Assembly: GCA_016716135.1 (NCBI GenBank)
Contig: JADJWX010000011.1
Span: 124,001-188,000, forward strand
Reading direction: 5' to 3'
DNA length: 64,000 nt
From: Lewinellaceae bacterium
Lineage (GTDB): Bacteria; Bacteroidota; Bacteroidia; Chitinophagales; Saprospiraceae
The number at the start of each line of letters is the position of its first letter. Positions within the stretch are counted from its first letter, which is position 1. The translations under genes and the position numbers were made by a program. Shown in pieces: positions 8,790-18,530 of the stretch. Below the pieces are notes generated by a model that did no database searches, was not told the DNA's origin, and worked only from the letters and a program-made list of their open reading frames with translations.

Positions 8790-9904
8790 TGAATATTTTC
8801 AACAATCTCCAGGCCGTATCCGATGAATCCGGTCCGGGGCTTCGGGTTGTTCGTCAGTAGCCGGATCTTGCTGATATTCAGGTCACGGAGAATTTGTGCG
8901 CCCACCCCAAAGTCTTTTTTGCCCATGCTGGTGTGCAGTTCAAATTTTTCCGGCTCACCGTCTTCCATAAACTGTTTGTAAATTTTAAGCCGGCTCAGCA
9001 AATCGGATTTATCTCCCTGTCGCAGGTACACGAAGGCGCCTTTTCCGGCCTCGGCAATGGTTTTCAGCGAAAACTGAATTTGCTCGCCGTAGTCGGCCAG
9101 AAGATTTCCAAGTATGCCCCCGGTTTCCGACCAGGAATGTACCCGCACCAGCACAGGTTCATCTTCCGCCCATTCGCCTTTTTTCAACACCAGATGCATA
9201 TCGCCGGTGGAAATATCGGTGTACGCAACCGCCTGAAAATCACCGTGTACGGTTTTCATTGTAGTTTCCAGTTCGCGCCGTATCAGGCGCTCGGTGCGCA
9301 TGCGGTAGGCAACCAGATCGTCGATGGAAATTATTTTCAGGTCAAACTGGCGGGCCACCTCCAGCAACTGGGGCAACCGGGCCATGCTTCCATCCGGGTT
9401 CAGAATTTCGACCAGCACACCAGCGGGATAAAACCCGGCCATACGCGCCATGTCCACCGCAGCTTCTGTGTGGCCGGTGCGGCGCAACACCCCGCCGTTT
9501 TTTGCCCGCAGGGGAAAAATATGCCCGGGGCGCGCAAAGTCGCTGGGTTTTGCCCCGGCGTCGGTCAAATGCCGGATGCCTGTGGCCCGGTCATATGCAC
9601 TGATACCAGTGGTGCAACCTTGCCCGATCAGGTCGATGGAAACCGTAAACGCCGTTTCATGCAGGGCGGTATTGGCATTTACCATGAGTTGCAGGTCGAG
9701 TTCCTCGGCGCGTTTTTCCTCGATCGGCGTGCAGATCAGCCCCCGGCCGTGCATCGACATGAAGTTGACCATTTCCGGTGTGATTATCTCGGCAGCACAA
9801 ATGAAATCACCCTCGTTTTCCCGGTTTTCATCATCCACCACGATAATTATTTTGCCGGCACGGATATCAATCAGGGCTTCTTCAATGGTATTCAGTTGAC
9901 TCAT
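8780..9904 (-). CDS. ribB: 3,4-dihydroxy-2-butanone 4-phosphate synthase fused to a degenerate GTP cyclohydrolase II domain
   Basis: 374 residues from ATG 9904 (family start MSQLNTIEEALIDIRAGK; ATGs at 9907 and 9967 also possible). Residues 1-205 are a complete RibB domain (DDENRENEGDFI, SAYDRATGIRHL, RPGHIFPL, RRTGHTEAAVD), which makes the four-carbon precursor of riboflavin. Residues 205-374 align with GTP cyclohydrolase II, but the zinc site is gone: HSECLTGD reads HSWSETGG, the LRCDCG motif reads LLADYG, and the GHEGRGIGL catalytic loop is replaced by RQGDKSDLLSRL. The end, RLLTNNPKPRTGFIGYGLEI, is preserved. RibB is therefore probably active and the RibA half not; a separate ribA would be needed. 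Confidence 0.9.
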   Translation of the reverse strand: MSQLNTIEEALIDIRAGKIIIVVDDENRENEGDFICAAEIITPEMVNFMSMHGRGLICTPIEEKRAEELDLQLMVNANTALHETAFTVSIDLIGQGCTTGISAYDRATGIRHLTDAGAKPSDFARPGHIFPLRAKNGGVLRRTGHTEAAVDMARMAGFYPAGVLVEILNPDGSMARLPQLLEVARQFDLKIISIDDLVAYRMRTERLIRRELETTMKTVHGDFQAVAYTDISTGDMHLVLKKGEWAEDEPVLVRVHSWSETGGILGNLLADYGEQIQFSLKTIAEAGKGAFVYLRQGDKSDLLSRLKIYKQFMEDGEPEKFELHTSMGKKDFGVGAQILRDLNISKIRLLTNNPKPRTGFIGYGLEIVENIQLG

Positions 9905-9994
9905 CATAGGAGTGGGCAGGTGGTTGGTTTCGAAGGTCGGCTGATCAAGACCGGTTTGAACTAACATATTTTTAAACGATAGAGATTTACAAAG

Positions 9995-11215
9995 TTATTC
10001 GCGTGTAGTCGGTTGCCAGGTACCCTCGCGGATGCCCCGCAACCATTTAAAAAAACCGTCTACAAGCGCCAGGTTCATTGCCAGAAAATAGGCCAGATTT
10101 TTTACCAGTGTCCAGGGCTCACGTTGTAGTTTGATTTGAATAAAATTCAATGCGAGCACGACTGCCGTACCACAGGCCATTAGCCAAAACAAGCGGTTGA
10201 AGAATTGGTTTTGCAAGGCCAAAACCCCCGCCGACAAAAAAATGAGCAGCAGAAAAAAACCGCCAAACCAACGCAATACCTTGTGTGAAAAGAACACAAA
10301 ACCCAGCCGCGAAGTGGGCGGCAACACCCACTGCCGGAACCGCGCCAGATTTTGGAAACTGCCCGCTGCAATCCGTTTTTTGCGGCGGTATTCGTCGGCT
10401 ACCCGATGGGTAGCGCCTTCAAAACACTGCGCCTCCAGATCATTGATCGCTGAATAGCCTTTTTCCAAAACCCGGAAAACCAGCCAGAAATCGTCGACCA
10501 GCGAGCGGGGCGGTATGGGCTCAAACAGGTCGGCGCGCAACGCATAACAGCCGCCAAACGGACCGATCATCATTCCCCAGGCCTGACTTTCCCAATGTTT
10601 TAACTGCACCTCGCCACTCAGGTACCGCTCCTCGCTGCGGCTGATGCCTTCCTGCCGCAGGCCCTCGCTCCGCATGTGCGCATCGACCACGCCAATTTTA
10701 GGATTTTTAAAATGCCGCACCAGTTGAAACAGCGTTTCCGGCTCCAGCATGACGCTGGCATCGGTCAGCAGGAACAGATGTTGCCCGGCAACCGGCTTCC
10801 GTTTTTCAAAATCAGCCAATGCCAACTCCGCCAGATCATTGATCACCGGCGGTTTGCCGCGCCGTTCCTGAAACGGAACAAAGTGGATGTTGGCCGATGG
10901 GTTTTGCGCAATCCAGGTTGCAACAAGTTCATGGGTGCCGTCGTCCGATTGATCCGAACCAACGTACAGGTGCAATTTTCCCCCGGGATATTTTACCCGC
11001 TGCAAATTGTCCAACTTTTTCACAATGATCCGTTCCTCGTTGTGCACCGACATCAACACCGACACAACAGGCAGCTCCGGATCAGTCGGGGCAAAAACCA
11101 AGGCATTGGCTTGCTTGCCTCGCGCAAACAGCCGCATCAGGAAGGGATAAATTACGTAGCTGTGCAGCAACGCCGCCAGGCTACCCCAAAAGATGATTTG
11201 TGCCAAAACCCACAT
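9995..11215 (-). CDS. Membrane-associated family 2 glycosyltransferase
   Basis: 406 residues. One N-terminal membrane helix (about 1-25), a GT2 catalytic domain (about 45-290) and two to three C-terminal membrane helices (about 310-390). GT-A motifs are visible: VVSVLMSVHNEERI, the nucleotide-sugar-binding VGSDQSDDGT, LLTDASV as the DxD-like site, PFGGCYALRADL and DDFWLVFRVLEKGY, with the basic RRKKRIAAGSFQNL after it, as in processive or polyprenol-linked synthases. Acceptor and sugar cannot be told; it probably works in exopolysaccharide or cell-envelope glycan synthesis at the inner membrane. 90 nt upstream of ribB on the same strand. Confidence 0.85.
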   Translation of the reverse strand: MWVLAQIIFWGSLAALLHSYVIYPFLMRLFARGKQANALVFAPTDPELPVVSVLMSVHNEERIIVKKLDNLQRVKYPGGKLHLYVGSDQSDDGTHELVATWIAQNPSANIHFVPFQERRGKPPVINDLAELALADFEKRKPVAGQHLFLLTDASVMLEPETLFQLVRHFKNPKIGVVDAHMRSEGLRQEGISRSEERYLSGEVQLKHWESQAWGMMIGPFGGCYALRADLFEPIPPRSLVDDFWLVFRVLEKGYSAINDLEAQCFEGATHRVADEYRRKKRIAAGSFQNLARFRQWVLPPTSRLGFVFFSHKVLRWFGGFFLLLIFLSAGVLALQNQFFNRLFWLMACGTAVVLALNFIQIKLQREPWTLVKNLAYFLAMNLALVDGFFKWLRGIREGTWQPTTRE

Positions 11216-11314
11216 CGGGGCAAAGGTAATTTGGTCTTGCCGGACTCCAACGGCATTCCCAAAGAATTTGATTTGGAAATCGCCTATGCCAGTCCAAACT
11301 TTGCTTTAGCGGCC

Positions 11315-12988
11315 TCAGTTGCCCAGCCAAAGCAATTTCCCCGCCATGGTGCCGCCAACATGTACGGCGTACAAACCGGCCGGCAACGATTCCGGACGAA
11401 GTTCAAGCCGGTTCAAACCGGCAACCAAATCACAGGGTTGCGCCCAAACGATACGCCCGTCAGCCCCGATCAGTCGCACCTCCGTTTTTTCCGGTTCCGC
11501 ATTTTCAAGAGACAAAACCGCGAACCCGCGCGCAGGGTTGGGCGCCAAAAGCGCCGCACCGGATGTCCGAACCGGGGCCGACCAGACCAGCGGGCGCACG
11601 AGCCCCGCGTGATCGTAAACTTCCGCGGGCAGGCGTCCGGATTCCGGAGTGAAAACTTCCGGCAACGGCAACTGCCGCAAAGCGCGCACTTCCAGGGTAA
11701 GTATTGCGTCAAAAGCCAGGGCCGGCTCCGGATATCCGGCAAACCAGCTCACCGCCAGACGGCCATCCTCCTGGTGCCAGCAGCTTTCGTCGAATCCCGG
11801 CAGGTTATCCGACCGAACGTCCAGAATCTCCAGGGCATCCGGGTCAAAACGGAATGCCGCTTGCAAGCCCTGAAGTTGCACGGTGGCTTCCGGGCGGATG
11901 TTTACTTCAAACCGTTCGCCGGCAGCCACCTCCGGGTAATCCAGTTGAATTTGCAGCCCGGAGGCGCCCCGGTCGAGGGTTGCTTGCAGACTGTCGGGGA
12001 AGGCATTGCCGTTTACGTCGCCTTTTTTTATGGCTAAAAATTCGGGGCATTCCTGGGGAAAAATCGAATCCAGGGCCGGGGAGAAAACCCAGGAGGGTGC
12101 ATTGGGCAAACTGTCGTACACGCCCAAAATAAGTTTGCGCAACTCGACAATATCGAAGGTGGAAATGGTGCCGGAATTATTGGCGTCGGCGGCGACAAAC
12201 TGCCAGGGTTCGGTGAACGGGGTAATGCCCAGAATTTGCTTGTTGATCTGCACCAGATCGAAGGTGCTTACGCCGTTGAGCGGGTCATCCGTTTTGGTGG
12301 GGATCATTTCATAAAACGGCAGGCTGGGCAGCCCCGGGAAGTTTTCCAGCGAAAAAATACCGTCTTGCACCTGGTAAAATACGGGGTTGCCACCCGGGAC
12401 ATTCAGCTGAAGGCCATACTGTTTCAGGGTATCGCCCTGGGGTGTTTGGATGTGGCATTTGGGCAATTCGAGCAATTGGTCGATTTCCTGTTGGATCAAC
12501 CCCATGGTAGACGAAGCGCCGCCGCCGCGCACGTCGTAGATCACTTCGCCCGTGCCCGGCGTGATGATCACAAAGGTCGGTGTGCCGTAAAACGGACCAA
12601 ACTGGCCGCTTTTGTAAGGCTGAACCGCCTCCAGGCTTCCGCCCTGCGAACCCACGCCCGGCATCGTCAGGTTTTTGTCCGTTTTATACTGGGAAACGAG
12701 GGCGTTGTTGTCCGCATTTTTATCGCTAAGCATAAAAAACTCCACCTGACCGGGATACTGATTTTGAACATTTGCGTACAGCGTTTGCCAATGCGGCGCA
12801 TGGCTTGCGCAGGGCGGACAGGTGGTAAAAAATATTTCCAGCACCACTACTTTGCCCTGGTCAACATAATCGGCATACAGGTGGTGGGTATTGCCATCGG
12901 AATCGGTGACCGTAAAATCGGGAGCCTGCGTGGCAGCCAGACTCGTGGTAACCATAAAAAATGCGGGAAGGAGTATTTTTTGAAACAT
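11315..12988 (-). CDS. Secreted thioredoxin-like protein with dockerin repeats, cohesin-like domain and T9SS sorting domain
   Basis: 557 residues from ATG 12988 (the longer frame begins at a TTG). Signal peptide MFQKILLPAFFMVTTSLAAT, then a thioredoxin/AhpC-like domain (about 25-185) with a CPPC redox motif (FFTTCPPCASHAPHW). Next come two dockerin-type EF-hand-like repeats (NGVSTFDLVQINKQILGITP and DANNSGTISTFDIVELRKLI), then KGDVNGNAFPDSL, a cohesin-like beta domain (VAAGERFEVNIRPEATVQLQ; AAFRFDPDALEIL) and a T9SS type A sorting domain (APNPARGFAVLSL to MAGKLLWLGN). Probably exported across the outer membrane. A redox domain joined to dockerin and cohesin-like modules is unusual. Confidence 0.83.
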   Translation of the reverse strand: MFQKILLPAFFMVTTSLAATQAPDFTVTDSDGNTHHLYADYVDQGKVVVLEIFFTTCPPCASHAPHWQTLYANVQNQYPGQVEFFMLSDKNADNNALVSQYKTDKNLTMPGVGSQGGSLEAVQPYKSGQFGPFYGTPTFVIITPGTGEVIYDVRGGGASSTMGLIQQEIDQLLELPKCHIQTPQGDTLKQYGLQLNVPGGNPVFYQVQDGIFSLENFPGLPSLPFYEMIPTKTDDPLNGVSTFDLVQINKQILGITPFTEPWQFVAADANNSGTISTFDIVELRKLILGVYDSLPNAPSWVFSPALDSIFPQECPEFLAIKKGDVNGNAFPDSLQATLDRGASGLQIQLDYPEVAAGERFEVNIRPEATVQLQGLQAAFRFDPDALEILDVRSDNLPGFDESCWHQEDGRLAVSWFAGYPEPALAFDAILTLEVRALRQLPLPEVFTPESGRLPAEVYDHAGLVRPLVWSAPVRTSGAALLAPNPARGFAVLSLENAEPEKTEVRLIGADGRIVWAQPCDLVAGLNRLELRPESLPAGLYAVHVGGTMAGKLLWLGN

Positions 12989-13096
12989 CGATTGCGGGAG
13001 TTTTTTTTGCAAAATAACAGATTAGCACATCTTTCAGCGGTGTAAATTGTTTTTTGAAAACGCCATTGCCGCCAATCCGACAAAATAACAAGACAG

Positions 13097-13486
13097 ATGG
13101 AAAAAGATCCGAGTACCTGGAACAAACTAACCAAAGAAGAGGAATACGTCATTGCCCAAAAAGGCACCGAGCGCGCCTTCACCGGCGAATATTGGAATCA
13201 CAAAGGCGACGGCATGTTCATCTGCCGCCGCTGCAATGCGCCGTTGTATCGCTCTTCTGATAAATTTGACAGCGGCTGCGGCTGGCCTTCGTTTGATGAT
13301 GAAATCCCGGGCGCTGTCATCCGGGAAACGGACAACTCGCTGGGTATGCGCCGTACGGAGATAATCTGCGCCAACTGCGGCGGCCACCTGGGGCATGTGT
13401 TTGAAGGCGAGCGCATGACGCCGAAGAATACGCGGCACTGTGTGAACTCGTTGTCGATCCGGTTTGTATCGGGAGATAAGGGATGA
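13097..13486 (+). CDS. msrB: Peptide-methionine (R)-S-oxide reductase MsrB
   Basis: 129 residues. MsrB reduces the R epimer of methionine sulfoxide in proteins using thioredoxin. Both zinc-binding pairs are present (CRRC, CANC), as are FDSGCGWPSF, GHLGHVF and the catalytic cysteine in RHCVNSLSIRF. No signal peptide, so cytoplasmic. Divergent from the thioredoxin-dockerin gene upstream (108 nt between starts) and convergent with the secreted protein that ends at 13564. Confidence 0.96.
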   Translation: MEKDPSTWNKLTKEEEYVIAQKGTERAFTGEYWNHKGDGMFICRRCNAPLYRSSDKFDSGCGWPSFDDEIPGAVIRETDNSLGMRRTEIICANCGGHLGHVFEGERMTPKNTRHCVNSLSIRFVSGDKG

Positions 13487-13563
13487 GAGTTTGCCCCCAT
13501 ATCATCCAAGGCCCCTCCGCTCCCGTACCGCGAACGGGTGAATATTTTATTGATCATCCCCCT

Positions 13564-15102
13564 TCATCGCACTACCAACAATTTCTTTGTCAAACGTTTC
13601 CCGTCCGGCAGCTGAACCCGCACTACATATACTCCCGATACCAAAGTCGACACATCTACTTGCGTTCGCAGCTCGTCAGGTTCCAACACCCAGTCGGTCA
13701 CCCAACGACCGGTAATGTCGTACACGGCAGCCATCCCGCCTTTTTGGCAATCTGGTAACTCCAGCCAGCTATGCACGGATGCCGGATTGGGAAAAATCCG
13801 CAACTCACCCCTGCACACCACCGCCGGCGGCATCGTATCCCTCGGCGGCGGCGGTCCGTCTATGCCCAAGGTATCGCAGGGGCTGCCCTGCGCATCGAAA
13901 AGCCGGAAATGTGGGAAGTTGGGTGGGGAAAAAGAGTGTACGGTCGGTAACTCAAAATGTTGCTCCAGTGCGCAGTTTACTCCCCGCTTATCGGGAGTGT
14001 GTATAATATGCCAGTACTTGTTGCCAGTCGTACAAGTCATGTATATTTTCTTATCCGGCGCCAACATCATTTGATAAAATGTCGTAGGTAATGAGGAAAA
14101 GTAGTCTGCAAATCCATCATACACACCAACCAGTTCCCGGCTTGCTTCGATATTGCGTGTGGCATACAAGTCAAATTGATATAATTTCAACCTGGTTGAG
14201 GCATACAAATAACGGGATGATGATGATATAGCGACCCCACAAGCAAATACGGTATCGCCCGGATATCTATTATGCACTGCATTGGACAGGAAGCCGCTAC
14301 AGCGATCAAAATCAAAAATTTGCAGGCCGCTTAACGGCGCATTATTGGCGTATTTACTGCCATCGGGCGAAAAGGTGGCCTGTATAGCCCAGGTATAGTT
14401 TTTTATAGGCGCCCCGATTTGTTGGACGCTACGCAGGGAAATGCCTTCCGGCGAGAGTAAAAAAACATAGTACTCGGCCGTGTTATACCGGGGCACTACG
14501 ACCCACCAGTCGCGTCCATTGCCGTGCCGCGTGGCGGTGAGCATATCGCAAAAGGTATCCTGTGCGATGAGTTGATTTTTTGCCGTTACTTCGCCGAGCC
14601 CACCGTCGCCGTACATGTCGATTACCGAGTACAGCACATCTTCGATAAATGCCCTGCTTAGCGGATCTGGTTTTCGAAGATGCAACAAAACATATGTATT
14701 CGCATGCCCAGGAAAGGGCAAGATCATCACACCTTGGTGCGTGGGGTAACCGAAAGTGTTTTGAACGCAACCTTGTACAAAGGTCAGCCCGCCGGCGTTA
14801 ATTCCGTCGCCGTTTTTTAGCAAACCGTGCAGTTTATTGGATATGGAACAGCCATCAGTATAGAAAAGCAAATTGCCGGAAGAATCACTGATGGATGCGT
14901 TGGCTTCCATGTCAACATGAATGGTAATTCGGGAATATTTGGGGGGTAAAAAGTTGAAATCAACTGAAGTGCCGCCAAAACGATCGATAGTGTCCTCGAA
15001 CGGGTTCTTGTCTCTTCCCAATATCCAAATATTGTCCAAGTTAATTTGAGCAAATGATAATACAAGGGAATGTAGGAATATGAAAAGAATAAAATATTTC
15101 AT
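13564..15102 (-). CDS. Secreted protein with WD40-like/beta-propeller-type repeats and T9SS sorting domain
   Basis: 512 residues from ATG 15102, which opens a clean signal peptide (MKYFILFIFLHSLVLSFAQ). The body (about 20-420) resembles the Bacteroidota family of secreted propeller-like proteins described by segments such as DSSGNLLFYTDGCSISN, ATFSPDGSKYANNA, SSSSRYLYASTRLKLYQFDL and APDKKIYM. A T9SS type A sorting domain closes it (LRIFPNPASVHSWLELP, YDITGRWV, SGVYVVRVQLPDGKRLTKKL). Function unknown; presumably cell-surface or released. It is downstream of the frameshifted beta-helix gene on the same strand, 80 nt away. Confidence 0.85.
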   Translation of the reverse strand: MKYFILFIFLHSLVLSFAQINLDNIWILGRDKNPFEDTIDRFGGTSVDFNFLPPKYSRITIHVDMEANASISDSSGNLLFYTDGCSISNKLHGLLKNGDGINAGGLTFVQGCVQNTFGYPTHQGVMILPFPGHANTYVLLHLRKPDPLSRAFIEDVLYSVIDMYGDGGLGEVTAKNQLIAQDTFCDMLTATRHGNGRDWWVVVPRYNTAEYYVFLLSPEGISLRSVQQIGAPIKNYTWAIQATFSPDGSKYANNAPLSGLQIFDFDRCSGFLSNAVHNRYPGDTVFACGVAISSSSRYLYASTRLKLYQFDLYATRNIEASRELVGVYDGFADYFSSLPTTFYQMMLAPDKKIYMTCTTGNKYWHIIHTPDKRGVNCALEQHFELPTVHSFSPPNFPHFRLFDAQGSPCDTLGIDGPPPPRDTMPPAVVCRGELRIFPNPASVHSWLELPDCQKGGMAAVYDITGRWVTDWVLEPDELRTQVDVSTLVSGVYVVRVQLPDGKRLTKKLLVVR

Positions 15103-15182
15103 AAAATATATATTGAAGAAATAGCAAAACCAGCATGCACTGTTACAAGAACAGCGCATGCCGGCAATACCATTCTAATAAA

Positions 15183-17995
15183 TTAATGGTTGATAATAAA
15201 TTTGGTAATGGTTACGCTACCCGAAGCAAGCTGGCAGGTCAGAAAATAAACCCCGGAAGGTACATCCATGGTGCCGAATGAGACGGACGTGCCAGCAGCT
15301 TCCCCTTCCCGAATTATCTGCCCGGTCATATCCGTCACACGCCACTGGCCGGGAGTGTTTTCGGAAAACAAGCCGAACTTGATCGTTGGCGGGATTCGGG
15401 ATAATCCGGACGACGAAAGGCGCTTCCAAATTTTTGATACTCGTCGGCCTGGATTCCACACAATTTTCAGCCCAGTCTTTATCAGAATACGCCAAGCCTT
15501 CCTCGTGCTCCAGCCAAATCGGCGCGCGACGAACGCTTATCCCGCCGGTTTCGGGGCATTGCGCGGCTATGGCGCGTAAGGTCCCAAATTCACTCTCGGT
15601 CAGGGAGTCACCCCGGGCCTCGCTGCCGGCTATTTTTAGTATATCCCGCAGATTTTCCTCATAAACCACCGTATCCGGCAAGGCGGCAATCGTATCCAGC
15701 GCCATTTCCAGAGCGGCTAAAATAGCCACATCGGCTTCCGTACGCAATTGCTCCAAACTATCGGCGGCGACAGCCAACTGCAAAAAGGCATAGGCCCGTT
15801 TGTTGGCGATTGTAGTATCGAATGTTGTGGTGTCTTGCGCCTGTTCATCATCCAGGATGATAAGGCTGTCCGACCAAAGTTGGCATGCCGCGAGCATGTC
15901 GTCAATATCTGCCTGGTCGCCGGACGATAAAGTATATGCCTGGTCAAACAGCCACTCGGCGCGGGCAAACTGCCAGGGCGAACTGGCCGCTATGGCCTCT
16001 GTATCCAGGTAATCGTCGGCATCCAGGTCGTTTTCTCCAATTTCCGGGTATCGCATCAGTTTGTACAGGAGCATGCGGCGGGCGTCCCAATTCGCTGCGG
16101 TATTTTCCGGTTGCAACGTGCCGTCAATTAGTTCGTTTTCCTGGTGTGTCAGGCCCAAGGCTAAACCACATGTACTATTTGAGCCTGTTTCTTGGTCAAA
16201 CCAATCAGTCGTGGGAAACACCGTATTGGGCTTATCATCCGGGATCGTACTACTTGGATCATAATAAATTTTAAAGCTTGGAGAGCCTCCTTCATATTCA
16301 GCGCCCCGGGTAACATACGTGCTGCCCACCCAGCGGTTTTCAAACCGGTCCTGCGGTGGCATGACCGAGGTAGAAGAGCAATAAAGCCCGTACACGGCAT
16401 CGCCGATTTCGTTTTTCTTCATGGCTGTATTGGCAAGATTCCCGTGACAATAAATGCCGCGATAGATATCTTCCGGGCGGTTGTCGCACACCAGCACGGC
16501 AAAGGGATTGTTCTCCAGGTGGATTCCGGCCCGCATGAACGAATTTGACCCGTTAAGTGTCGAAACGATATCATTATCTTCGATCAAATGGTTACCGCCC
16601 ATTAACTCGCTGGCGATAATGCCTCTTGAGCTGATCCCTGTATAAATCGGCGTAGCAGTGGGTTGCCAGGTGAGGTCGTTTTGATTGATGATCCGGTAAT
16701 TTTCCCCCTTGCCTGTTACCCGGATACCGCTTATTTTATACCAGTTGACTGTTGACAAAAGCGTGTTTTGGCTTATTTCCACCACATCCAGGGCATTTGT
16801 TTTACCCTGCACGTCAATCATGATGATATCTTTTTTTTGATGCCCGCCGGTCATACTGAGTGTGTTGTCGCTTATCAGGGTGCTGAAAACAGACGGCCCG
16901 CCGGGCGGACGTTCCACATACACGCCTGCTAGGGTGTTTGTCCCGTTCAGGTTAAAAATATTTCGGGAAATCCGGATGGGGATACTCAATTTTATGGAAG
17001 ACGGGCATCGAATACCATACTTGTCCGGGTAATCGAACAGCGAGCCATGTACAAAAAGTCCTTTTGTAAATCGTGAGATAATGCCGGAATTGTAGGCTCC
17101 GACAAAGCGACAATTGCCATTATATTTACCGCTCGCCGTCACAAGCGACTGGTAGGCATAGATGTCCGTCCCATCCAGCGTGTCTTGCGGTAAGCTGGCG
17201 TCATTGACGTTGTTTTGAAACGTGCAGTTTGAGATAGTAAGATTGGAGAGCAGGGCATAAATGCCGTACCGGTATCCTTGAATTGTGTTGCGCACCGGAG
17301 CATTGGAAGACAAGTCCACCGTTGCGTTCAACAGCAAAATACCCCGATGCAATTGCGATCCGGAATAGGAAAAACCCGATGGAGGCGGCAGGATGGTGCC
17401 GCTGCGTTTGATTTCATTGCCGGAAAAAGCGCCCAGTCTGAATTTGCCGGGGCCAAGCAGATAAATACCCGTCATGTTGTCGTGGAAATATGTTTGTGAA
17501 ATCCTGCAAGCCGTAATGTTTGCAGAGTTGAAAATGGTCAATCCGATCCAGGCGTCTTCCACTTTGGTACCGCTCGAAAAGTCGATAGCGCCGCTGTTTA
17601 AAACCTGGATGCCGTACCACATTTCGGCGGAATAACAACCATAAAAATGCGTGTTGTTTATGGCAGTGAAGGTTACGCCGGAGCCTTGGACGGCTATTTT
17701 GGCATTTGGCGCCAGGATGAAATCCAGGTCATCACAAAGCATATCCTGGTTTACGGTAAAGGTTCCGGATACGTAAATTACACTCCCGGATGGCCAAGCC
17801 CCCCCCCCCCCCCGGGAAAATGGAAGACGCGCTTTGGTTGTTTACGGCATAATCATACGGGGTATCGCAATAGGTCCCTCCCTGGGCAAAAAGTAAATTT
17901 GAAAAAAACAGTAAAAACATCTGTACAGGTAGAAAACGCCAAAATGCGATTTTGAGGTAATTTTTGAGGGCGGGCGGATTTGGAATGTGTTGCAT
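15183..17995 (-). pseudogene. Secreted parallel beta-helix protein with T9SS domain, broken into three frames
   Basis: Three overlapping frames make up one gene of roughly 930 codons. Part 1 (17995 to about 17800) is a signal peptide region (LPVQMFLLFFSNLLFAQ) ending at a 15-nt G tract (C on the plus strand). Part 2 (about 17797 to about 15365) is a right-handed beta-helix region with repeated IxxNTF-type turns (SNLTISNCTFQNNVND, LIEDNDIVSTLN) followed by a helical acidic segment. Part 3 (about 15370-15183) is the second half of a T9SS sorting domain (ENTPGQWRVTDMTGQIIREG, MDVPSGVYFLTCQL). The frames join if the G tract were 14 or 17 instead of 15 and if one T were added in the GTTTTCC run near 15361. 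Either phase variation, decay, or homopolymer sequence error. Confidence 0.75.
17799..17813. repeat. 15-nt homopolymer (C on plus, G on coding strand)
   Basis: Fifteen consecutive C residues, followed on the plus strand by GGG, inside the coding region just after the signal peptide of the beta-helix protein. A tract like this is prone to slipped-strand mispairing and to sequencing error. In the present length it puts the downstream 840 codons out of frame. Confidence 0.95.
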
Positions 17996-18530
17996 GATTT
18001 AATGTGTTTTGGTGAATAGAAAAAAGGACTCGCCGGCATGCCGGCAGTGAAAAACGCAAGAATCACACAGAGGGAAAGGAAATCGAGTAACCGGGAACTG
18101 CGGGTGGCAGTGCGCTTCCCTTGAAATGAAAAAAACTTTGGAAACACCTTGGATGACTGTTAATCAGCCGATTAGAACTAATGATGCAGCAGGTTTTGGG
18201 CTGTTATAAATTCATCAGAAAAACTCAGGTAGGAAACGCCTTTATAAAAGGAAGGCTGTTAGTCAGAATGAGCAAGAAAAATCGTTGGTTGATGGAAGCA
18301 TTGCGTGGATTTTGGTGAATGAATTTGATTTTCAAATGTAGGCTTTTCGATTTGTAGAAACTATAGGGGTTAACAATTGGGCATATTAATTTTTAATGAA
18401 TTGCCAATAACAATGTTCTGACATTATTGTCGTCGATGTTGTCGTCCTCGCCAACAAAACATCGTGAAAGTTGTGTGGTGTGGTGAGTTGTTAACGAGGA
18501 CGCCAACTACACCAGGAACATACCCAACGC
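17996..18530. other. Intergenic region, 535 nt, no gene seen
   Basis: AT-rich, presumably holding the promoter of the leftward beta-helix gene. No convincing open frame. At about 18439-18505 there is an imperfect inverted repeat, GTCCTCGCCAACAA facing TTGTTAACGAGGAC. No RNA gene was recognised. Confidence 0.5.

Noticed and set aside
8894..9964. 356-codon plus-strand open frame opposite ribB
   Set aside because: Antisense of a secure RibB domain.
9905..9994. FMN riboswitch upstream of the riboflavin gene
   Set aside because: The 90 nt between the glycosyltransferase and ribB show no RFN-type conserved helices.
10676..12037. 453-codon plus-strand open frame opposite the glycosyltransferase and thioredoxin-dockerin genes
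   Set aside because: Translation is rich in Arg/Gln/His with no domain pattern; the opposite strand carries two clear proteins.
17842..18147. 101-codon minus-strand frame overlapping the start of the beta-helix gene
   Set aside because: The overlapping frame has the real signal peptide; this one lacks protein character.
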